Source: Bin55 sp963664665 (GTDB lineage Bacteria; Pseudomonadota; Gammaproteobacteria; Pseudomonadales; Azotimanducaceae). Taken from it: 64,000 nt of DNA. The stretch spans positions 682,001-746,000 of the forward strand of contig CAXXMH010000008.1 of assembly GCA_963664665.2 (NCBI GenBank). Direction: 5' to 3'. The notes beneath the pieces are model-generated. The model ran no database searches and was not told where the DNA came from. It saw nothing but the letters and a program-made list of their open reading frames with translations. This document shows, in pieces, positions 24,455 through 33,800 of this stretch. How positions within the stretch are numbered: the stretch's first letter is position 1; each line of letters begins with the position of its first letter. A program made the position numbers and the translations under genes.

Positions 24455-27400
24455 TTACGGATTGCCGCAATCCTTGCCGTAGAACATACCGACATTGTCG
24501 ATCCAGACGTCGTTTTCGCTCTGTGCGAGATTGAAAGTAAGTCGCGCCTGGTAGTCAGTCTCTGCGGCAATAAATCGGTGATGAAACTGGCGATATTCCG
24601 TATTCAAGCTGACGCCAACGTTTCGCACGCTGCCTCCTACTTCAGGGTCAATTCCGGTACTCACTAGACCTCTGAACTGCTGGGTGTCGCCAGGACCGGT
24701 GTCGACATTCACTTCTATGTATCGATACGCGTCACTCTTGGCGTTGTAGCAGATGGAATATGGCAATCCCTCCCTAACGGAAACATTGTGTTCCAGCGAA
24801 ACCCGCCACGGCTGGCGTTCGTTCGCTTGGGTGATCGTGAAATGTGCTTCGCCATTCCACGAGACATGACCATTTTCCGTGTTAGCGCGCCATCCGCCTT
24901 GTTGGTCAATGGTGCCGTCTCTGCCTACGATGTTGCCGTATCGCGCAGTATTGGATTCCGAAAGTACGAAGAATGGAAAGTCGTTGCTGAACAAGCCTTG
25001 CGGATTTTGAACCTGTAATAGATGCATCGTGGCCTTGTCTGCGACAACATTGATGTCGTCGATCGGGAGTCCGCGGGCATTCGGGAGCTCTTCCAGCTCG
25101 ATTAGGACAATTTGATCTTCACAATCAGGGAGCTCTCCAGTCTCGCAGCGAATCGTCCCTTCGACTTTGCGACCATCGACGAAGAGACTTGCGCCTTCGA
25201 AGATGTAGTCCCCGCGCATCCGCATTTCGGTTTCGTCGTATAGTTCGGGGAACTCTTGTGGACGGTCCCCTGGGAAGATCAACCGAATTGGAAAGCCGGC
25301 AGGCCAAATCGTGGGCTGGGGATGCTCGTAGTCCACACCCGTTCCGAATCTGGCTGTGAGCGTGAGGAGGAGCTCCTCGTCCCGTGCAAGATCCAGTAAT
25401 TCGTCGCGCGAATACTCGGTTGACTGATCGAGGTTATCCCGGTAGTTGTCCTCTTCAAAAGAGAGCGAGATGACGGCGGGGTCGTCTTCAGTGTTGAGGC
25501 GTAGGCCTTCACCTTCCAATACGATCGCTCCTTCTCGATCTGCGAGTTCGAGCGCGTCCAGCATATCGCCGGTCTGGTCCAGATCCGCCGTACTGACATT
25601 GAGAGTCACTTGACGAGCAAACGATCCGGGTGCACCAACACTTCCTTCCAGGATCATCTGATACATCTTCTGGCTCTGGGTAAACGAGAACCGTTCAGGG
25701 AATCCTCGCGTGTCTCGTCCGACTTGGTCCACAAAGAAGAAACGGTTTTGCGGTGCGTTCTTCCATCGGTCGCTCGCGCCTCGCCACGATGGCAGATCCA
25801 TGCCGCTTCCGCCCATGTTGGTCGTCGTCCAATGGGGTAGGTAATGACAGTTACCACATTGCTCATTGAAGTGAAAGTCTCGAATACCTTCCATCCCGAG
25901 CTCCGTGACCGAGTTGTCGTAAGGACGTTCGACGGAGGGCGGGTACGGGACACTAAGGAGGTACTTAGACATTGCGGTACGATCCTCCGCCGACAGGTGT
26001 CCCGCTTTGTCTTCGTCATTGACGGTGCAATCGTCCTGATTGCACATGGTTGTCTTAAGTGAACCATCAATCAGGTGAAGCGTGCAACTCTCTTCGTCGT
26101 CGATGTCGCAGTTCGGTTCAACGTACGTCTCGATGCTACTGGTATTGATGCCGCCGAACGGGTCGCCGGGAATACCGTCCCAGTGATACGGCGCGGTTCC
26201 CCGCAAACCACGGACGTCTTGTACCAGGCGGGGTTGAATCTGATCGCAGCCGACATCGCATAAGGGCGTTTCGAGAACCCAGAGTAGCTGATCGGTATGC
26301 CCGTCGGGATGGCAGCTCGCGCAGGAGAATGTACCGGTACTGGATGCGTCCGCGCTGTTGAACGCAATGCGACCTTGCTTGAGGATCGGATCCGATGGGT
26401 CCTCAAGTTCGATGATTTGTAAGACAGATAGGTCTTCCGGATCAGTCACGTCGAGTACCGAAACGGTGTTGGCGAGAGCATTCAAGACCCAAGCGTGTTC
26501 GAGCTCACCGTCGTCGTTGGAGATCAACGTCAAGCCACGTGGAATGCTTCCGACGAGAACTTGGTCGAGTACGTCTCCCGTGTCTGCGTCCATTGTGAAG
26601 ACCTTGTCCGAGGCAGCCGCCGTTACCACGATCGTACTGTCGTCGTCGCTGATCTGAATGGCAAATGGTGTTGCAAGGGCTTCGTCTCGCTCAGGATGGT
26701 CGGGTGGAAGCGGCTCAAGATCGATGAACTCGGGGGTCCCGCACGTATCTCCTGTGCAGTCGACCTTGGTGATCTGGTTGAGAAAAGCACGATTTTCCAG
26801 TTCAGGTAGACCGTGACTTTCCGTTCCTGCTTTACCGTTGGCGTCGTTACGAGCCTCTGCCTGGGCGACAAAGACGTTGCCGTCCGAATCCACAGCGATT
26901 CCGTATAGCAAGGTTCCCAGCGTGTCAACGATTTCAACCAGCTCATCGGTTTCTGTATCGAATACGTATAGATCACGATCCGGAAAGCGCGAATCGCGCA
27001 CGATATCCAGGATATAGTTCAGGGAAAGGCTTTGCGCGTTCCCGTCGGGCGCGTTGACCACGTGCGCATCGGCATCGAAGGTACAGTTAGGGTCCGTGTC
27101 CATGTTCTCTGGGAGGCACCCGGAGACCCCGGTCTGGTTATTCGATTCAAATGGGATCACGTAGAGGCGTCCGTCACGCACAACCATCGCGCGTGGATCC
27201 TGCGCGGTAACCGTTAGCCGATCGGTAACCGCTCGCGACGCGACGTCAACAACCGCGATTTCATTTGTCGACGAGAGCGCGACATACGCCTTTTCATCGT
27301 CTACAAAGGCGATCGACACCGGTTCGTCGAAGCGAGTGGACTTCGTCTCTTCGTCGAAGACCTGAATGGTGTGCAGGATTTGGTGGTAGGTCGTGCTGCT

Positions 27401-27805
27401 TGTGTCAGCGTCGATCACACTGACGGAATCCGACACGTGGTTCGAAACCCAAATTTCAGTCCCGTCGGGCTTGATACCGATACTGACCGGCTCAATCCCC
27501 ACACGAATTCGATCAAGAATCTCGTACGTTTCCGTGTCTAGTACATCTACCGTGTCAGAAGGGGTATTAACGACATAGACGCGATCCTCGTCGGGGTGGA
27601 CGACGATCGGTCGGGAGTGCGGACTCTCAAAGTTGAGATGTCCGTTGGTTTGTTCAGATTCGTCCGAGTCGTCAGGATCCTCCTCCGAGATCGGAATCCA
27701 CGTACCGCCTGTGCCCCCAATGCAACTCACTAGGACCAGAAAACATGAAAGATAGCCGACCGAAAACAAGCTTCGGCGGAGATATGTAGATGAGCTACGC
27801 GACAT
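24455..27805 (-). CDS. Lipoprotein with beta-propeller and cytochrome c domains
   Basis: A 1116-residue lipoprotein. The signal sequence ends in a lipobox, LVSC with Cys at 28. Residues 55-470 carry YVTN-type propeller repeats (HPDEDRVYVVNTPSDTVDVLD and similar). Two haem c sites follow: C495-A-S-C-H499 and C650-G-N-C-H654. The block RGTAPYHWDGI between them resembles the MauG/cytochrome c peroxidase family. Residues about 740-1116 are beta-rich, with a carbohydrate-binding-like end (SLEHNVSVREGLPYSICYNAKSD ... DVWIDNVGMFYG). It is probably an outer-membrane or surface redox protein, perhaps oxidising a bound substrate. The frame reads from the ATG at 27805 with no sign of damage. Confidence 0.82.
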   Translation of the reverse strand: MSRSSSTYLRRSLFSVGYLSCFLVLVSCIGGTGGTWIPISEEDPDDSDESEQTNGHLNFESPHSRPIVVHPDEDRVYVVNTPSDTVDVLDTETYEILDRIRVGIEPVSIGIKPDGTEIWVSNHVSDSVSVIDADTSSTTYHQILHTIQVFDEETKSTRFDEPVSIAFVDDEKAYVALSSTNEIAVVDVASRAVTDRLTVTAQDPRAMVVRDGRLYVIPFESNNQTGVSGCLPENMDTDPNCTFDADAHVVNAPDGNAQSLSLNYILDIVRDSRFPDRDLYVFDTETDELVEIVDTLGTLLYGIAVDSDGNVFVAQAEARNDANGKAGTESHGLPELENRAFLNQITKVDCTGDTCGTPEFIDLEPLPPDHPERDEALATPFAIQISDDDSTIVVTAAASDKVFTMDADTGDVLDQVLVGSIPRGLTLISNDDGELEHAWVLNALANTVSVLDVTDPEDLSVLQIIELEDPSDPILKQGRIAFNSADASSTGTFSCASCHPDGHTDQLLWVLETPLCDVGCDQIQPRLVQDVRGLRGTAPYHWDGIPGDPFGGINTSSIETYVEPNCDIDDEESCTLHLIDGSLKTTMCNQDDCTVNDEDKAGHLSAEDRTAMSKYLLSVPYPPSVERPYDNSVTELGMEGIRDFHFNEQCGNCHYLPHWTTTNMGGSGMDLPSWRGASDRWKNAPQNRFFFVDQVGRDTRGFPERFSFTQSQKMYQMILEGSVGAPGSFARQVTLNVSTADLDQTGDMLDALELADREGAIVLEGEGLRLNTEDDPAVISLSFEEDNYRDNLDQSTEYSRDELLDLARDEELLLTLTARFGTGVDYEHPQPTIWPAGFPIRLIFPGDRPQEFPELYDETEMRMRGDYIFEGASLFVDGRKVEGTIRCETGELPDCEDQIVLIELEELPNARGLPIDDINVVADKATMHLLQVQNPQGLFSNDFPFFVLSESNTARYGNIVGRDGTIDQQGGWRANTENGHVSWNGEAHFTITQANERQPWRVSLEHNVSVREGLPYSICYNAKSDAYRYIEVNVDTGPGDTQQFRGLVSTGIDPEVGGSVRNVGVSLNTEYRQFHHRFIAAETDYQARLTFNLAQSENDVWIDNVGMFYGKDCGNP

Positions 27806-27986
27806 GACGAATCACGCGTACGTGCGGGGTTCAGGGAGTCCGGCGACTCCCGTGAGCGGCTCGTATACCCTCAAAGAACCGGTCCGCTTTTATATCAAAA
27901 ACACGCCCGATTGGCTAGTCCAGTTGATTTAGCGAGGGATAGTTGAAACTTATGCTCCGCAAAGATTAGGCGTACCGCTGGTAAGT

Positions 27987-28151
27987 CTAGGAGGCTTCGA
28001 TCGCCTGTCCGAAGTGTTGGATTGCGGTGACAAGCTTGTCGCGGCAGCCGACGACGTGTCTGTTGTACTCGGCGAGAGCTTCTGGCGCGACCGGATCACG
28101 GGACCACGGACAGGTCTCACTGATGCAATCTTCGATATCTAGTTCACTCAA
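27987..28151 (-). CDS. Small cysteine-containing protein (CPWS motif), 54 residues
   Basis: A short frame between larger genes, starting at a TTG (28151) two codons after an in-frame stop and ending with TAG at 27987-27989. It reads MSELDIEDCISETCPWSRDP, then VAPEALAEYNRHVVGCRDK and LVTAIQHFGQAI. The pattern TCPWSxxPVxxxxLxxYxxHVVG...GCRDK is one I recall from a widespread family of small YHS-like proteins, in which the middle normally includes FCNxGCRDK. Here the FCNxG part seems missing, so one of the usual cysteines is absent. The start codon lacks a strong ribosome-binding site. It may be a real but shortened gene. Confidence 0.5.
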   Translation of the reverse strand: MSELDIEDCISETCPWSRDPVAPEALAEYNRHVVGCRDKLVTAIQHFGQAIEAS

Positions 28152-28213
28152 TTGAATTCACTGAGTAGGGTGGAAAAACATCAAGGATGGCGGAACGGAT
28201 TGAGTTTGCGCGC

Positions 28214-29068
28214 TCAAGATTTCGCGCTCGGTTGCCACCGATAGATGCGTGCAATGTTCCCACCCATCAAGGCGTTTCGCTCCGTACCACTAAGGACCGA
28301 CGCATGACGGAAGGCATCCACGCCTTCGGCGTAGGTTAATAGATTCACGGCGCGAGTCCAGTCGGTGCCCCAGAGGCATCGGTCAATTCCAAACGCGTCG
28401 AAGATGCGTTGTAGCGGTCCCCAAATGTCCGGATACGGGTAAGGTTCGTGCGACAACGTGCATGCGCCTGTAATCTTGATAGTGACGTTGTCGTAGTCAG
28501 CGAGCGAAAGCACCCTAGGTAGATCGCCAAACGGATTCTCGGGCGGTGGCGGTTCAAAGGGTTGACGCAAGCCTAAGTGATCAAGCACGATCTGCGTATC
28601 TGGATTACGCTCCGCCAATCTACCGAGTAATGGCGCATTTCCCCAACAAAGGACATTGACTGGGATGTCCGCCTGCCGCCCGGCATCAAGGATTCGATTA
28701 AGTCCTGGATCATCGGCTTCAAGTGCGAACGGATCAGGAAGCATGATGCGAGCGCCTACAGTGCCATCTAGCTTTGCCCAATCGATAACTTGCTCGATGA
28801 CGTCCTCCGCTTGAGGGTCGAAGGGTTTGATCAATCCGAATCGGGTCGGGTGTTTTTCAAAAACCTCCAGCGCATAGCTCGCGTCGTAGCGATACATGCT
28901 GTAAGGCGACACTAAAAGTGCGCCGTCCACGCCGACTTGATCCATGGCTGCCACCATCTGATCGCCTGTGGCTTCGTCCGGTCCGTGGAGAAAGCCAATC
29001 CACGGGCGTTCGGGTCGATCACGTTCGTATGCATGGACCTGAGCGTCAATCACCGGCGCGTCCGACAT
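28214..29068 (-). CDS. Amidohydrolase family protein (TIM-barrel hydrolase)
   Basis: A 284-residue metal-dependent hydrolase of the amidohydrolase-2 (COG3618) type, related to lactonases and 2-pyrone-4,6-dicarboxylate hydrolase. The metal/active-site blocks are VIDAQVHAYERD at the N-terminus, IVLDHLGLRQP near 180, TIKITGAC and CLWGTDWTRAVN near 236-247 with the conserved Asp. The ATG at 29068 has AGGAG eight bases upstream. It probably opens a lactone or hydrolyses an aromatic-derived acid, but the substrate is unknown. It lies alone, with the sigma-factor gene upstream on the same strand. Confidence 0.87.
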   Translation of the reverse strand: MSDAPVIDAQVHAYERDRPERPWIGFLHGPDEATGDQMVAAMDQVGVDGALLVSPYSMYRYDASYALEVFEKHPTRFGLIKPFDPQAEDVIEQVIDWAKLDGTVGARIMLPDPFALEADDPGLNRILDAGRQADIPVNVLCWGNAPLLGRLAERNPDTQIVLDHLGLRQPFEPPPPENPFGDLPRVLSLADYDNVTIKITGACTLSHEPYPYPDIWGPLQRIFDAFGIDRCLWGTDWTRAVNLLTYAEGVDAFRHASVLSGTERNALMGGNIARIYRWQPSAKS

Positions 29069-29169
29069 CAAGTTCTCCTTTGTTTTAGTGCTTGCCTATT
29101 TTCCTGTATTTAAATGCCGTTCTGTTGCAGTTATGACCAGTAGCGACTCCTCAATATAGGTGGAAGCAA

Positions 29170-30516
29170 CTAGATTTTGTGCTGGAACATGTCGAGGGCA
29201 CTGTTCTCGTCCTCGACCTTGATGAAACTTTCACGTTCGTCACCCATGCCGATGAGCGCACCTTCGTTATCCATCCAAATGTATCCGTTGCGACCAGCAT
29301 ACGCTTTCATGTCTAGCTCGAATGTATGACTCAAGCCGACCGGGGGACCGCTGCGACCAGCGTATCGAACTTCAGACGGCAGCACAGACCATTGTCGGCC
29401 GGTCATTGACCGTTCGAAACCGATTAGGCGAATCGGCTGGACTGCATTAACGTCGCGGGGGAGTTGGCACACATATAAAGCGACCGCCAGATCGGGGATC
29501 AGAGGTCCATCTCCCGCCACGTCCAGAGTCGTAGTGCCGTTACTCGACTGGATGGAGAGTTTCGCGCCGTTTTCGAGGCACTCGATTAGTTCATCTTGAT
29601 CGTAATGCATCCCGCGTTCCGCCATGAGCGTGTTCGCGGCGTCGGTAGCTCCTTCCTTGGCGCGAATCGTCGACCACTGAAACGAGTGAACATCCTCGAT
29701 TGCAAACTCATTCTCAAGCCATATCCGATTTGGCGATTCTCGAGGATCGCCGCTACGTGGGTTATCAACTGCGATATCGACTCGGAAGCGTAGAGTGACA
29801 CTCCCTTTCGAATCCGTCTTAGTAGTGATATGGCCAATCCCGCTCGCGCTGCTGTGCATGCTGACGAACCAAGCATCTTTCCACCGCTCGACGAATGCTT
29901 TGGTGGCGGTTGTGGTACTCGAATCAGAACTCATCTGTGCGGTCTCCGAAAGTTGTGTAGGAACATAGATGCCTTTTGAACCAAGCGCAGCACGAACTCG
30001 CTCAATACCTCGAGCGAGTCGAGACGCCACTGTCCCGGGACGAAGGTCGAGTTCGCGTGCGATCTCGTCGTAGCTAAGGTCCTCGAAATACCGTTTCAGC
30101 AAGGGATCGCGAAACCGAGTGTCAGTTCGATGGATTTCCTCGTAGATAGCGTCAACGAGCTCCTTGTCTTCACTCTCTGATTGAGAGCTTGGTGTCGTTA
30201 AACTGAGATCCCTGGCGTAGGACTGCTCTCGGTTTACCCTTCGGCTGGATTCGCGGATGAGGTCTTTGGCGGTCGCCGCTATCACGGTGTGCCACCAACC
30301 AAGTGGGTTAGTTACCCTTCCGCCAACAGGTTGGGCGCTCATCAGCCTGATGATCGATGCCTGAACCACATCTTCCGCTTCGTCCGCCGTGACGTATCGT
30401 CGCGCTCGCGTGATCGCCCAACAACGGTGTTTTTGCACGAATTTCGCAAGCGCCTGGTTGTCAGCCGCACGGTAATAGCGCGAGATCAAATCGGCGTCAG
30501 TAGTCTGTTCAGTCAT
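29170..30516 (-). CDS. ECF-like RNA polymerase sigma factor with long C-terminal extension
   Basis: Residues 8-95 form sigma region 2 (KFVQKHRCWAITRARRYVTA, DEAEDVVQASIIRLM, PLGWWHTVIAATAKDLIRES). Residues 125-180 form region 4 (RFRDPLLKRYFEDLSYDEIA, RELDLRPGTVASRLARGIER). This core would direct transcription. A further 250 residues follow, rich in beta strands (GSVTLRFRVDIAVDNP, TTLDVAGDGPLIPDLAVALYV, YIWMDNEGALIGMGDERESF). I do not recognise that domain, and it is not the SnoaL-like extension of known ECF41/42 types as far as I can see. No anti-sigma gene is adjacent, so the extension may itself control activity. Confidence 0.83.
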   Translation of the reverse strand: MTEQTTDADLISRYYRAADNQALAKFVQKHRCWAITRARRYVTADEAEDVVQASIIRLMSAQPVGGRVTNPLGWWHTVIAATAKDLIRESSRRVNREQSYARDLSLTTPSSQSESEDKELVDAIYEEIHRTDTRFRDPLLKRYFEDLSYDEIARELDLRPGTVASRLARGIERVRAALGSKGIYVPTQLSETAQMSSDSSTTTATKAFVERWKDAWFVSMHSSASGIGHITTKTDSKGSVTLRFRVDIAVDNPRSGDPRESPNRIWLENEFAIEDVHSFQWSTIRAKEGATDAANTLMAERGMHYDQDELIECLENGAKLSIQSSNGTTTLDVAGDGPLIPDLAVALYVCQLPRDVNAVQPIRLIGFERSMTGRQWSVLPSEVRYAGRSGPPVGLSHTFELDMKAYAGRNGYIWMDNEGALIGMGDERESFIKVEDENSALDMFQHKI

Positions 30517-30832
30517 TGCGATCTGTTATTCAGCATCTATTGGTTTGTCGCCGCATGGGAAGGTTTTATTCCCGAATATTGATGGTTGATTTAAACGCGG
30601 AACCATCTGACTGAAATCTAGAACCAATCACGTATATAGCTGAAATCGCTCTAGAGACCGTTCTAAGTCTTGTAAAGCGAGGCGTCGTTATATGAAATCT
30701 TTTTAAAACAATGACCTAGCGAATTCGCGCGAAGTAAATGGCGGCGCTACCGCCATTTACTTCGGATTTTCGGCGCTAATGCCGCCAGTTTTCGTCGATT
30801 GAAGCACGGCTTTCACTCGTACGACTTTCGAG
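30517..30832. other. Intergenic region with a strong hairpin
   Basis: About 316 bases between the autotransporter's stop and the sigma-factor start, both on the minus strand. Besides the hairpin at 30730-30764, it should hold the sigma-factor promoter. A second weak stem (GGCG ... TGCC) lies near 30771-30785. Confidence 0.5.
30730..30764. terminator. Perfect 15-bp inverted repeat, probable terminator
   Basis: CGAAGTAAATGGCGG is followed by a 5-base loop (CGCTA) and its exact reverse complement. It is downstream of the autotransporter gene. On the minus strand no clear T tract follows the stem; on the plus strand a short TTTT does. It could be a terminator or an operator-like palindrome. Confidence 0.6.
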
Positions 30833-33800
30833 TTAGAAACTCATCTGAACGAGTATCTGCAACGTCGACTCGGTCTGATCCCTGGACCGATTCACTCGAC
30901 CGAGTGCAATTCGTGAAGAAATTGAGCCTTTGCTATGTATTGATTGTCTGAGCTGCGTCCCTAACAAAGTTTGTTGGCGTGTAGAACCGTATTTCGCATG
31001 CTGAACGAAGGGTGTAAGTAGGAACCTATCGTCGGCGATCAAGAATCCATAGCCGATCTCGGAATCTAGCTGGATGTGCCTTTCGCTTGCTTCCATGCCA
31101 GAAGGTCGCGTACGTTGGATACCTAGTCCCGCATTGGTGAAACCATCCCAAATCACATCGCTTGCGTTGGTGTTGGTACCCCATCGTGGCGAAATCGAGG
31201 CCAACAGACCGGTTCCATTTCGCGACGGATTGATCATTGCTGACATGGTCACGCCGCTTTCTGAATACGGTTGTTGCCCTTCTACGTTGAATGAATTGCC
31301 CATCATTTCAAATGCGAATGCGCCGTGTCCGATCTTCAGTCCACCGGCGAATTCAAGCCCTGTACCGGTGTCACCATCGCCACCGTCAACTCTTAGATTG
31401 AGTCGACCAAACGGCGTAAGCGACATGTCCCCAAGCCAATCCAGTGTGTACGATGTTTCTACGCCCGTACGTAGCCGACGGACATTGACATCAAACCCTG
31501 AGCTAGCGGACTCGCCCGATGAGGTAACGAGATTCGACGCTGCAACGTCTCCGCGCAGCGCTATTTCGAGTCGAGAAGTGTTGGTAACTCGTTGTCGACC
31601 GCCTACGATGGCAAGTCGACTGGTCAGACGGCTAGAAGCTGCGTCAGCCCCGACGACCGATGTGGTTAGCTCACCTTCGCCTATTCCGAAGGTTCCCCAT
31701 AGGGATGCTCGGTCATTCGGTGCGTAGCGGAAATAGGGCATCAATTGATTGAGTTCGATTCCCAAACGTTGGGTTGCCGTACCGTATGTGTAGTCCGATT
31801 CACCTTGGTGTCGTGCCCCCGATAGACCCAATACCCATGCTTCGCCGGCTTCTTTGTCGATACCGAGGTAAGCGTTGTTGATTGAGCCGCCGTAGTTTCC
31901 GCCACTGTACGACTGGCGATCCATATTGCTCCAGAGCGACCAGGGCTTAGCCTCGTCGTTTGCTCCGAGGTTGATGGAGAAGCCATTGTGAAACGGCGAA
32001 ACAGAACTAGACGTGACTTGGTCGAAGCCGCCGTAACTTATCTCTCGTGTCAAAGATGGCAACGAGATCTGTTCGTCGTCATACGCGCCCACGCCAGGAT
32101 GCGATGACGCTTGATTGGTAGTGTGACTAGCAACCCACGCATCGAGCGTGTCAGGTCGCTGGCTATTCTCTGACAGGTCCGAGTTATTTCTCGTTAGGTT
32201 GGCTCGCGTGTCAAGTACTGAGGACACGCTACCAAGCATGGTCCGACCGAATCCTGCCAGGGACTTTGCAGCTACTTCTTTCAGGCGTTCGTCGCCTACC
32301 ACGATCTCGGTCGTTAATGAAGCGACGCCTCCATGGGGGTCGCTTGCGGTTATCGTGAGGATGACATTTCCACGCGTGAGCGGCGTGTACGTCATGCCCG
32401 TCGGTGTTGTGCTTTCCGAAACCACGCGAGAAGAAGCGAGGGTCGCGGAATAGGTCAGCTCATCGTCTTCGTCCGTGAACCAATCACCAAAGGTAAGCCG
32501 GTACGGTTCGCCGCCTAGCTGCAAATGAATCGCACCGACCGAGGCGTTGACGCTAGGACCTATGTTCTCGACCACGACATTGAACGTTGCTTCTGTGGAC
32601 GCCCCGTTCGTGTCTACCGCTGTTAACGTGACGACCGTTTCGCCGACCTGTAAGCCCTTGATTGTCAGCATGCCATCTTCAAAAGCCATGTCAACAACCG
32701 ACTCGTCAAGTACTCCTGCCGTGACCTGAAGCGATTCGCCGTCGGCATCTCGGAACGCGTCCCGTAGATCGAGGCTGAGGTCGCTCACGCGAGTCGTGGT
32801 CTGATCAGGTAATGACGCCACTAACGTCGGCGGCGCGTTAACGACGCTGACGAAAAACATGGTTTTAGCCTCAAAGCCAGCATCGTTCGTTGCCGTCAGC
32901 TTCACAAGCGTCTCGCCTTTCGCTAACGCCGTGAGCGTGATGCGCGAACCGCTGACTTGCGAGGAGACAACGGAAGAATCGCGCACCACCGGATGCAGAT
33001 TGAACGTCGTCTTCCACAACTCAGCGTTCGGTAACACGTCGTTTATGTCTATTGTTAGTGGGGCGCCGCGGTCAAGTGTTTGGGGTCCAAGCACGAGCGC
33101 GTTGGCGGACGCCGCTGTTACTCTAATGGCCTCCGTCACACGGGTTTCCGCACCGTGAGTATCGCGCGCCACGATCGTCATCATGGCCGTCCCCGCACTC
33201 CGCGCGAACGCCGTCAATATGTTGCCAGGATCCAAGACAACCAACAACACGCTCTCGTCTGAGGAACTGACGTCGTAACCCTCGACACGGTCATTTGGAT
33301 TTGGATCAGTGAACAACATATCCAGTTGGAGTTCGAAGAATTCAGGAACCGGAAGCGTGTTATTCGCTGGCAATGCAGCGTTCAGCGCCTCACGATCTAA
33401 TACGGGAGGTTCGTTTTCGCCTTCACTGTCATTGGCGACGACGCGAATACGTGCTGTTCCTGTCGCGGTGTTACCCGACGTGTCGGTGGCGGTAATTGAG
33501 AGATCTGAAGAACCAATGGCTCGAGCGATTAGAAACGCGGATGAACCACCTGGTAAGCGCGAAGTGCGTAGGACCGTCATGTTCGACGACGCGACCTGAA
33601 AGCTCAGCTCGTCGCCATCAGGGTCGGTGAACAGTCCCGACATGTCCATTTCGTGATAGTTGCGTTGTTGCATCGTATTGTCGGTTGGCAATGCGGCATC
33701 AAACGCAGTTTGGTTGAGCCTAGGCGCCTGGTTTTCTGTGGTGCCTTCCTCAACAACAGTGAACTCAAGTTCGAGGGATGTGCTGGCATCGCTGCTGTCA

